A DNA stretch of 64,000 nucleotides from Engraulis encrasicolus (lineage: Eukaryota; Chordata; Actinopteri; Clupeiformes; Engraulidae). This document shows positions 53,338-64,000 of the stretch, in pieces; position 1 is the first letter of the stretch; each line of letters starts with the position of its first letter. Made by a program: the position numbers and the translations under genes. The notes below the pieces were generated by a model. It did no database searches. It was not told the DNA's origin and worked only from the letters and a program-made list of their open reading frames with translations. The DNA is taken from positions 22,362,629 through 22,426,628 of the forward strand of contig NC_085876.1 in the NCBI RefSeq assembly GCF_034702125.1, read 5' to 3'.

Positions 53338-53902
53338 ATGGCATCAAAGTTTGAAGAAGATCTCACCTGTCCTGTGTGTTGTGACATCTACAAGGATCCT
53401 GTCATACTGCCGTGTGCTCACAGTGTGTGTAAGGCCTGTCTGCAGCAGTTCTGGGAGAAGAAGGGATCCAGAGAATGTCCCTACTGCAGGAGGAAATGCT
53501 CAAAAGAGTTTCTTCCACCCAGCATGGCGTTAAGGAACCTGTGTGAGACCTTCTTACAGGAGAGGAGTCAGAGGGCTTCAGCAGGGTCTGATGCACTCTG
53601 CCTTCATCATGGTGAGAAACTCAAGCTCTTCTGTCTGGAGGACCAAGAAACTGTGTGTTTGGTTTGCAGAGACTCAAAGAAACATAAAAATCACAACTTC
53701 AGTCCCATAGATGAAGCAGCACTTGAACACAAGGTGAGAATCTAGTAGTGTAAATTATGTCCACTCCAGTAACCTAATCCCTTAACTAATGTAGCGATTA
53801 TTATTTTTTGATATTGTGATTTGTGATAAAATAATGATCATTCCTTTCAGGGAGAGCTCAAGATCAAATTGCAGCCTTTACAAGAGAAACTGAAGAAATT
53901 TT
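53338..53902 (+). CDS. TRIM35-like copy D, exon 1 and start of exon 2, cut by a gap
   Basis: Exon 1 (53338-53733, 396 bases) has an intact RING ([27 protein letters not shown]) and B-box (CLHH, FCLEDQE, CLVCRDS, HKNH). Exon 2 starts at 53851 ([16 protein letters not shown]) and runs into N's at 53903. The remaining exons are not found on the plus strand to the right; the only SPRY exon there is on the opposite strand and frameshifted, so it cannot simply complete this gene. RING loop PCAH differs from TCAH of A and B; the post-RING segment reads KEFLPPSM. Confidence 0.9.
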
Positions 53903-54000
53903 NNNNNNNNNNNNNNNNNNNNNNNNNNNNNNNNNNNNNNNNNNNNNNNNNNNNNNNNNNNNNNNNNNNNNNNNNNNNNNNNNNNNNNNNNNNNNNNNNN
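53903..54000. other. Assembly gap (98 N)
   Basis: A run of undetermined bases. Sequence on its right starts inside the hairpin of the TRIM unit and has the opposite orientation to that on its left. Confidence 1.
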
Positions 54001-54112
54001 CCTGGAGTCCTCATTGTCTTTAGAACCCAGAGGACTCCAGGCTCTTCTATTGAATGATTTACGTCTTAACTTAACTTAATTTACTCCTGAACCAGCTCCT
54101 TAGTATAGGCCC
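54001..54112. repeat. Half of the TRIM-unit hairpin, cut by the gap
   Basis: CCTGGAGTCCTC, centre, GAGGACTCCAGGCTC and TTTACTCCTGAACCAGCTCCTTAGTA, the inverse of the left arm at 31868. The other outer arm is lost in the gap. Confidence 0.8.
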
Positions 54113-55043
<931 letters not shown>

Positions 55044-55046
55044 GCT

Positions 55047-55527
55047 CTATTTGTGCTGCTCTACTCTTATCAGGTTCTTCACTGGTAGCATCCTCAGAGG
55101 ACGGGCATTACACGCAATATTAAAATATGGAAACACTGTCTCAGTGACAGTGTGGGTGAAGGTGTGTAAATGTGTGTTATTATCAGGGTCAGAGAATGTC
55201 CGCTTTCCCTTGTCCCAGTCCAGCTGCACTCTGATCCTCTGGAGTTTCTTCTTCACTATGTTAAGAGTGGAGGGCTGTGGTGGGGCACACACTCCATATT
55301 TACCATCATGATAAAACGCATACCACCGCCCACTCAAAGATGTGAAGTCCCCATTCCTCTGGAGAGACTCTGCCATCACACCTACAATCCATGAAGTGTT
55401 GTCCCCAACCTCCACATCCCAGCAGTGTGTCCCTGAGTTAAAGCCCTCAGAGCCCAGGAGACAACAATACTTATCTCAGACAGGATGAGTTGAGGGTGTG
55501 CAGTGTTGGGGTCCAGAGTAACAGGAG
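55047..55527 (-). pseudogene. Frameshifted PRY-SPRY exon (unit C)
   Basis: On the minus strand the exon starts after CTCTGCAG at 55527 with VTLDPNTAHPQLILSE and ends at TAG 55049-55047. A deletion of 64 bases relative to copies A and B falls right after LSE and shifts the frame; the second frame then resumes with CWDVEVGDNT, WIVGVM, LDWDKGKRTF, PLRMLPV. It is the same second-SPRY relic as at 29930-30281, less deleted there. It might be a cassette that once had its own upstream exons. Confidence 0.85.
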
Positions 55528-57292
55528 CTGCAGAGAGGAAGAAAACACACAGAAGCTGAACAATAAAGGCACGTTCAGGCCGACATAGAACTGTGACGTG
55601 CCCGTTCCTGCACATAATCTCGAACCGAAAGTCTGAGCGTGCATGACTGGACAGTTGTTTGCGATGCGAACTGAACAATACTTGGGTTTTTTTCTGCGTA
55701 CCATGACAACAATGTGGATGTCAGCAGGTTTATCTGGGTAACAAATAGTCACATACAGAACAGTGCAGAGCCTGGTATGACTGTAGGTGGTAAGTAGGTA
55801 AGAACTTCAGTCCTGACTGGTGTGGGCAGTATGAGTGGTATGGAATGGTGATGTGAATGACAGTAACACACATGAGCTGAACACTGAACTGAACACTGAA
55901 CTGAATGGTCTCTTTGTCTGTGTCAGGGTTTCAGCACGTGACTGTGTCTAATATTATGTTTCTTTGAATGTGCCATATCCTCCTGAGACCCGGCCATTGG
56001 CGTTTGTCCACTGTAGTGGACAATACTTTGCTACATGTATCTCAAACAAACTTTATGCAACCTATTTCAATCTGGGATTACTGTACACTAGACATTTAGG
56101 GCTTTACATTGATACCACATTTGTGGGGGTGGGGCCTGTAAAACACCTGTAATCTGCTTCCAAAATGGCCGCCATTACACTAGTCAGATTTAATGGCCAC
56201 AGGTGAAGGAAGTGATCATATTTTGGAAGAAATTATGATTCCATGTGTCCAAATGAATTTGTTTCATAAATGTAACACCCTAAATAAAATGCTTGTCAAG
56301 TTTCAGGATTATATTTTAATAACAACCCTTTCAAATCACACCTTCTTTTTCAATGTCCACTGTAGTGGACGTCGGGACTTACGACTTCTCATTTTTAACC
56401 AATTTCTACACTTTGGGAAACATGGGGCTGAGTGAGGTAAAAATGATTTTTCTCAGAATTTTTTCCCAAAAACTCAAACAAAGAGCTCTCAGGAGATGAG
56501 GGGAACCAGGGCCAGGGCCAGGCAGTAGAATAGGAAGGTGAAAGGTCAGGCAAACATGTATCTGCCATTGAGTATCATGCACAGGAACACAACTGGCCTA
56601 TACCTACGACCCCTACTGCCAGAGATATATCCCTGAAACCCTTAAAATATCAGTTTAGCTAGTACAGGTATTGCCATGTTGACCATTTGATACCTCCAAA
56701 ATGTATCCATGTTCCTATTATGCTGCTCTAACACTCAAGATATGGTCTAAATCTGTCCACCTGTTCTACGTTTAGGCTACCATACAAATAACAAGTCGGA
56801 CATCTGTCAGGGGCAGAGTGGCCCACCTTTTCCCACCGGGAGAATTTTCCCCTTGGCGGCCATCTTTTAATAAAAAAAAACAAAGCGAACATGGTTTCCT
56901 AACCAAAAAGACAAAAGCCACGAAATCTGCAGTCGTACTACATGTGGACATTAGTGTTGTCAAAATATCAACCTGAAGTGGAGAATTGTAGCCTACACCT
57001 TGATGAAATGCACAGCCAGTGGTACGTAAAACGCAGGTATACGCACCCATTTCAAAATTTCAGGGATTACAGTATACCCACTTAAAATTGATTGATCCAT
57101 TATTTACAATAGCACAAATATATACAGTAGACTATACACACATCAAAAAATGCTCAAATATACAGTATACCCACTTCAAAAAGTAGACTACACCACTGGA
57201 GCCATCATCACAGTCCAAAGCATTCATAGGCCTAGGTTAGGCTACATCACGCTACTGTTCCATGCAAATGTGCACTCCACTGTCATTTTGAC

Positions 57293-59524
57293 CAAGGGCG
57301 TAACTTTATGCTGACAATTGGGGGGGTCAAGATTTCCATCTAAATGAATTAAATGGCTAAACAGTTTTCTTCAGTATTTGCATGTATGTTACCTGGTCAT
57401 TTGTGCCTCCTGCGCTGTCTCTCTCTGTACTCTCTCTCCCTGTTTTTGGTCATCCGATTCTCCTTCGCCTCGTTCTCTCCCTCTGTCTTCAACTGATGCA
57501 CTTCCTCCATTACCTCCTTTCTGTTGCTCAACTGCTAAATCTCCTCCGTTGCCTCTCTCTCCTTCAACTGCTGCACCTCCTCTGACACCTTCATACTCTA
57601 TCTCTTGAACTGGTTCACCTCCTTTGTCACCTCCTTCTCTCTCCCTCTCATCTGTGCTTCCTCGTCTCTCTCTCTGGACACCCGTCTCTCTCTCATCACC
57701 TGTACCTCCTTGGCCTTGGATCTCTCTTTGGTGACCTGCACAATCAAGTTTTTGAACCTGATATAAAAAAAAACCTCAGTTAATGTTCAAATGGCTTAGC
57801 AGCAAACTCACATCAGAGTTTTAGAGAATGCATTTTCCCAATCAGGCTAAAGTCAAGCTGTCAGAAAATCTCCATTTGTAATGTGGCATATAGCAATAAA
57901 GCAAAGATGAGTTAATGAATTAATTAATTAATTAAAAACATTCCTACCCTTTGCTTAGTAGGCCTAATTCATATGATCAGAAGAAAGCTACAGTCAGAGA
58001 TGGTTGATAAAATCTTTGATGCAGTGCCAAATATGAATGACATATCCCAACCATCAATCACTAATCAGGATGCTGCACAAATAGGATCTCTTGTCTGCTG
58101 TTCGCCATGTTGTTAATCATATGATCAGAAGAAAGTTGCTGTGGTAGAAATTAAAGTAGCCTGCTGGCTACATAATATCCCATACCCATTATTTATACAA
58201 TTGACTGTTGTTGTTTTTTTTTATAACTAAATATACAGTGGCGACTGGCGACAAAAATATTGAGAGGACCTCCTCTGTCTCACTCCAAGCACAGCCACGC
58301 ACGCCACGCATAGAACTAGTGTCACGCGAAGGAACCCCTTGTCTCCCCAACCCTCTCTCGTGTCTCTCTCTTCATTACTTCACTGGCGAAACAAACTGTA
58401 ATCGCTTGGCTGTTGTCAACAAATGCGATTTTGAAAACAAAATATAATGCCACAATACATCTTATTTAAAATGGATGTGTTTACTATTGGTGTCAAAAAA
58501 CTTACAGGCATTTTGGTTCAGCTGCATTGAACAAGCTTCTCATTTGAAGTGGATACTATCATAGGAAATCACGCAGGCAACTGGACAGGGGGTAACCAAA
58601 AACTACTTAAATGACGTGAAATAAAACAAACAGACGTCCGATTGCTAGGGTTTCACAAAATGTGTTGGTTTGAGGGAGTAAATATCCCAAGTGCTAGCCA
58701 TCAACGTCCAAAATAGCCAGCCACGTCCAGTGTTATTGAACTAGCTGTCTGTCGTAACCTAGCATAAAATAGCTATATAACTAACTGACAGGCAGAAAGG
58801 CAGTGGTACAATAGGTTCTCAAAACACTCTGAAATAATGTCTCTTGTGCCAAAGACGCATCCACGCATGATCATGTGGCAATTGCAAGTTAAAAGTAGAA
58901 AAAAACAATTGCTCAATACTTGATAAAGCTGATCGCTAATCAGTTTGAATTTCGGATAGTGGAGAAGATGATTACCCATTGAGAGATTCCCTGATTGTCG
59001 CTCCCAACGCAGGACGCTCCCCGGTCGGCTCGCTCCCACTAGCCAGACTATCGATCCCACCGCCATATAACGGAGCTAGTTATCTTTTTGATGTTAGTTT
59101 TTTGTTTCTAACCCTAACCCTAAACCTAACCCTAAATTGCTTTTATGTGGCAGTGTATGATAATACGTGAAATATAATCGGGTGGGACTACACGTCCGGG
59201 AGTGATAGAAACACCTGGGACTACACGTCCGGGAGCGATCTCAGTTGGGAGTGTCCATCTACCTCCCCCATTGGATGTACACAACTAACGCAGATTTGGG
59301 GAATACCAAGGGGGCAGGGGGGGTTACATTACAACATGATTAAACATAACTGAACGAAACTATTTTTCACTATTTTACATAAAATGGGTAAAGTTCTTCA
59401 TGCAAGACAAGTACTGTAATTATATAGGGGGGGTTGTACAATTATATAAGGGGGGTTATATTGTCAGGGTTTGAAGTCTGGGGGGGTCAAAACCCCCCTA
59501 ACCCCCGTGGAAATTACGCCCATG
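57293..59524. mobile_element. hAT element, 2.2 kb
   Basis: CAAGGGCGTAACTT at the left, inverse AAATTACGCCCATG at the right, and a perfect 8-bp duplication ATTTTGAC (57285-57292 and 59525-59532). Subterminal runs of G (GGGGGGTCAA) occur at both ends. The stretch 57400-57740 is repetitive CTCTCC-type; read on the minus strand it gives a charged, coiled-coil-like frame (KERSKAKEVQVMRERR) with stops. No hAT transposase domain is readable. Confidence 0.82.
59000..59252. mobile_element. MITE carrying telomere-like repeats, copy 1
   Basis: CTCCCAAC at the left and GTTGGGAG at the right. The middle holds about five CCCTAA-type units (59109-59137), then a conserved block TGTGGCAGTGTATGATAATACG and two CACGTCCGGGAG phrases. 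Nested in the hAT at 57293-59524. Confidence 0.6.
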
Positions 59525-59848
59525 ATTTTGACAGTTTGAAATTGAAATATCGTTTAAGGAAGACAGGATGAGCATGGGCACAAAGTTTTGGGTGTGGGGA
59601 TTTTTAGAAGAGTAGGCTCACAAAATATAGTATAGTAGCCTATAGCTTACAAAAAGTCTGTCTACATTGTGCAATAAACCCACCATGCAGCAAATAAGCC
59701 AAACTTAGCTACTTCAAACCACAACCATAAGTCAACAAAATGTATAACCAAACGGTGTAGGCCTACCTTAAAACGCTGTCTTCTCGCAGCAAATGTCTTT
59801 GTTTCTTGCAATCACTCTACTTTAATCCACAGCTTATTAGGATTCCCA

Positions 59849-60190
59849 GATTCACGCTCCCATCTCATTACACTCCCATTTCATCTCGCTCCCACTAGCC
59901 AGACTAACGGTACCACCGCCATATTACGGAGCCAGTTATCTTGTTGATGTTAGTTTTTTGTTTCTAACCCTAACCTTAACCCTAACCCTAAACCTAACCC
60001 TAACCTTAACCCTAACCCTAAACCTAACCCTAACCCTAACCCTAACCCTAAACCTAAACCTAACCCTAAATTGCTTGTATGTGGCAGTATATGATAATAC
60101 GTGAAATATAATCGGGTGGGGACCGCAAGTCCGGGAGTGATAGAAACACCGGGGACCGCACGTCCGGGAGCGAACTCCGTTGGGAGTCTC
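59849..60190. mobile_element. MITE carrying telomere-like repeats, copy 2
   Basis: Same element as copy 1 (GCTCCCACTAGCCAGACTA, ATGTTAGTTTTTTGTTTCTAACC, GTGGCAGTATATGATAATACG) in the same orientation, but with about 17 CCCTAA/CCTAAA units (59966-60068). Confidence 0.6.
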
Positions 60191-61417
60191 AGTCTGTATC
60201 CCCTTATTAGCCTACACACCCAGCACTGGTCACATCAGAATCTTGTGTGGTAATTATTTTGTTCCATTTCTTCAGACATAGGCTACATCCTAAATGTACC
60301 ACATATAAATATATGTATGATAATAATATTATTTCGACTATAAGGAGATATACTGGTAGGTCTAACAAATCAAAACAAAACCCATTGCTTCTGTTAGGTG
60401 CAGTTATCTTGCTTCTGTTAGGTGCAGTTATCTTCCTTACCACTTGGTGGAGTCTGTTCGTAACCCAAGTCAATAACCACAGAGCAAGTGAATCAGGACT
60501 GGAAAGACTGTAAACTGTAACAGTCGTGTGGAAATCGGAAAATAAATCATAATTTATTCATATATCCATCCTTTGGTAACCAATATACATATCACAGGTT
60601 CTTCAAATACTGAAAACGAAACTGTGTTACTAAGATCTTGTAAACTTCCGCGATCTACGGTGTATGAAAATTATCAGTAGAGAAGGGGTGTGGCCAATTT
60701 ACTGTTTGACACCGTCAGTGAGGTATTGCCGTCTGGTATACGGTATAAATACTAACTAGTCAGCACAGTTCCTGCAAAGGGAAGTGGAAGGTGGGAAGTC
60801 AGTGCTTGTAAGTATCATCTCTAAACTTCAGGGCCGGTTGAGAACGCAGTGCGGCCGCGTTATTACATTTCACGGCCGCGGCCCACCGGGACAAGTCCCC
60901 GATCTCCCGACGGCCACTCCGCGCCTGGACATCTTGAAAGTCAGCCATCTTGAAAGTGTTTGGCCTTTGGAATTAAATAATTTCCATTACCTATTATAGA
61001 ATATTACCAAATAAGATTTTTTACAAATCTGTCCACCCATCCAATAATTATCTACCATGTTAATGCGAAATATCTAGATGCAGAGGATGCAGCAGACGTG
61101 GGACACAGGGTGGATACAGTGTCAACAGTCAAGGGAAAACCATAATTAATATACCTGGCATTTTATTTTATGGCAATAATCATGGTACTGACCATGAAAT
61201 ATGGATGAGAAGCAATACCATCAAGATCTCCCATATTTATAATGCTTATTGGTCTCTCCTCATGCGATCCATGTCAAGGGATGAATTCAAAAGATACGCA
61301 GTAGACACCAAAACACACAAGCACACATCTACAATACATTATTATTAATTTCATATGCTATTTTCTTGAGTTATAAACCATAAAATCTTCCTTTGTCAGC
61401 TTTTTAAGCTCCTATGG
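60191..61417. other. Unassigned sequence inside the 6.1-kb element
   Basis: Holds a 28-base tandem duplication (TTGCTTCTGTTAGGTGCAGT, 60386-60440), a TATAAATA box-like site near 60744 and a GC-rich block 60830-60940 (GGCCGCGGCCCACCGGGACA). No open frame with a recognisable domain. Confidence 0.4.
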
Positions 61418-61665
61418 AGCAGCTGTGGCCTAATTGGTCCACTGTAGCCTAGTGGTTAAAGAGTTGGTCTTAGGATTGGAAGCAGGGACGTGTTGATTGG
61501 CCTAATGTAGGCCTACTTATAGTAAAAATGAAGAATGTGATCTCCTACACCCTTATCCATGGATCAAGCTTATTGAGAAATGCCCCACATTGTTCTATGA
61601 AGTTCATCCAATACTTCGTCAATAAATATGTGGGTCAGCAGCTGATAAGTGTAATGTAATGTAAA
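61418..61665 (+). mobile_element. Degenerate tRNA-derived SINE
   Basis: GCAGCTGTGGCCTAAT followed by GTAGCCTAGTGGTTAAAGAG (A-box-like) and, at the far end, a GTAATGTAATGTAAAT tail, as in common fish SINEs. The B box is too decayed to read. Confidence 0.5.
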
Positions 61666-62997
61666 TTTCAAATCCGGAAAGTAATATTTATTGAGGTTGT
61701 TCCATGACTCATTTGAAAGGATCCTTTTAAATCAAATTCACATTATGTGTTTTAATGATTTTAGCACTTTTAAAACTATTTTACTGTCTTAAATATAAAT
61801 ATATAGTCTAATTGAAAAGGGCAGTTCATAACGAAGTAATTCAGTAAATTAATGCATTAATTAACACAAATCTAGACGAACATAGTCCCGACGTCCACTA
61901 CAGTGGACATGTCATAAAATAAATAGTAAATATTTTTTTTGGGAAAAAAATGTTTTAGTCATGTTTTATTCCACCATAATAATCAAATAATGTAAAAAAA
62001 ATCAAAATCCCAAAGCATTTTTTTTCCCCGAGGATATGGGTCTCAGGAGGATATGGGTGTGCAGGCCTGTGTGCCTCTGCATGTGTGTGTGTGTCTCAGC
62101 TTACCTGCGTGTAATAAATTAAACTATACTCTATTCTACTCTACTCCTTGCTCTGCTGCTGCCCTCTGCTGGATACAGGCAGTACTGACTTTATTTGCAG
62201 GTAGGAGTCAGGACACATACAGCTCACCCAACAAGGGGTCATTATCAGACCTCCCGCTCTCTCCTCTTGCTCGCGTCCTCATGCTTCACTGATGCTCCAC
62301 CTCCATGGAGAAAACAATAAAGTTTCCTCACAGTCAGCATAAGCACAACTTTTTGGGGACGTTTCCCCATTCAACATCCCTATTGCAAATGAGAACATTA
62401 CCTTTGAATTGTGCTTTGGTGAGATATTGAGTAAAACTTTGCCTTGCATCCCTAGGCCACAAGCCACACATATTTTGCCTTCAAACATGGGATTTCCATT
62501 AGGCTTTATTTTTATTTTAAAAACTATAATGAACACTGTTAGACATTTTTGCAACTATTTCAAACTATCAATGCTTTCTCAATCTGCACAGATTCAACAC
62601 ACCTTTTCAAAAAAATGCCTCACTAAAACGAAAATGAATGAATGTATCAAATGTATGCAGAGACCCGTACTGATTTTTTTGGCTGTTGTTGAGTGAATGG
62701 GCCTCGAGTTGCACGTTTCAAGGAAATACAGAATGACAATAGCAATAGTTTGAAAGCAAATAGTAGGTTTTATTAATAGCACTGTTACAACATTTATTAT
62801 GTGAATAAGAAGATGATTTGTCAAAAGCTCAACAAAGGATAAAATGATGTAAAGATTTTCTCAGAGGCTTACCCAAACCTTTTAATGCAATGAGGGGGAA
62901 CACTAGTACTGTTTAGGCTAATATTAATGTGGGGAGTCAGATCTTCACACCTCTATGAGGAGAGCAGCAGGTTGGAGACAGTAGATGCTCCCGAGGA

Positions 62998-63583
<586 letters not shown>

Positions 63584-64000
63584 GAAATTAAAGACAAAGT
63601 GTAATGAAGACACAGTTTTAACACAAAGTCAAATAGATTGATAGAATAGAATGCCATCACAAAATTTTAATTTGGCCTCACTAATTCCTGACCCTGGATG
63701 GATTGCTGGTCTTGACTGGTATGGCATTATGGAGAATTAAAAAGGACTCAGTATACACAAAGTCAAATAGATACAAAATGCTAATTTGGCCTGTAAGGCC
63801 TCACTAATTCCTGACCCTGGATGGATTGGTGGTCTTGACTGGTATGGGATTATGGTCATTTAAAAAGGACTCTAAGATACAGTACAATATGACAGCTCAG
63901 CACAGGTCTTGCATCAATACTCGCACACACACACATACACACATATGCAAGAAAAGGTGCACACATGCATGTCATATGAATGCACACACGCATGCACCCA

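Larger units (their letters stand above)
55979..62050. mobile_element. 6.1-kb terminal-inverted-repeat element, family unknown
   Basis: CCTCCTGAGACCC at 55979 and GGGTCTCAGGAGG ending at 62050 are exact inverses. ATAT stands on both sides (55975-55978, 62051-62054), and the uninterrupted sequence GCCATATGGGTGTGC is seen in the other flanks (29735, 51807, both inverse). Near the ends lie copies of a perfect hairpin, GTCCACTGTAGTGGAC (about 56011, 56356 and, inverted, 61890), two of them followed by GTCGGGAC. No transposase is recognisable. Inside are a 2.2-kb hAT, two telomere-repeat-bearing MITEs and a SINE relic. Ends recall some fish piggyBac relatives, but the target is ATAT and not TTAA. 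Confidence 0.7.

Overview
The window reads as nuclear DNA of a teleost fish. It has vertebrate split genes with GT-AG introns, a fish-type expansion of TRIM35-like genes, an L2-type LINE, a Penelope-like fragment, Tc1/mariner, hAT and piggyBac-like elements, tRNA-derived SINEs and very many long (CA)n and (GA)n tracts. Nothing prokaryotic or viral-genome-like is present. I made all calls by reading and comparing copies within the window; no database was searched.

Layout. (1) 0.5-1.7 kb: the first three coding exons of clptm1l on the minus strand; the rest of that gene lies left of the window. (2) 2.3-6.4 kb: intergenic repeats, including a tRNA-type SINE split by a polyadenylated retroposed segment, a tandem repeat, a hAT-like MITE and a fold-back repeat. 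(3) 6.48-15.75 kb: a 9.3-kb composite with piggyBac-like ends, packed with nested long inverted repeats. (4) 15.8-53.9 kb: a tandem array of TRIM35-like E3 ligase genes on the plus strand. Copy A (exons 17318-28428) and copy B (33244-50325) each have a complete six-exon coding structure of 469 codons plus stop. Copy D (53338 onward) is cut by an assembly gap at 53903-54000. Between genes lie relics of a second PRY-SPRY exon. (5) 54.0-64.0 kb: the same kind of TRIM unit in the opposite orientation, with a frameshifted PRY-SPRY exon (55047-55527, minus), a 6.1-kb inserted element (55979-62050) and, at the right edge, the 3' flank of a further minus-strand TRIM gene that should begin just beyond the window.

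The introns and spacers of the TRIM array are a nested transposon record. Because the array contains paralogous copies, many insertions can be checked against an empty site in another copy. Examples are an LTR element in intron 4 of copy A, a 3.4-kb hAT with another hAT inside it in intron 5 of copy A, and in intron 5 of copy B both a 6.5-kb giant palindrome with Tc1 ends and a 5.5-kb L2 LINE. The most notable pieces are the Penelope-like fragment with two inverted hammerhead-ribozyme-like motifs, the Tc1-ended palindrome enclosing a decayed reverse transcriptase, and the 6.1-kb inverted-repeat element whose family I could not name.

Functionally, CLPTM1L is a conserved endomembrane multi-pass protein. 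The TRIM35-like genes encode RING/B-box/coiled-coil/PRY-SPRY ubiquitin ligases, a family that in fish is expanded and generally linked to innate immunity. The two systems are neighbours here, with no evidence of joint function.
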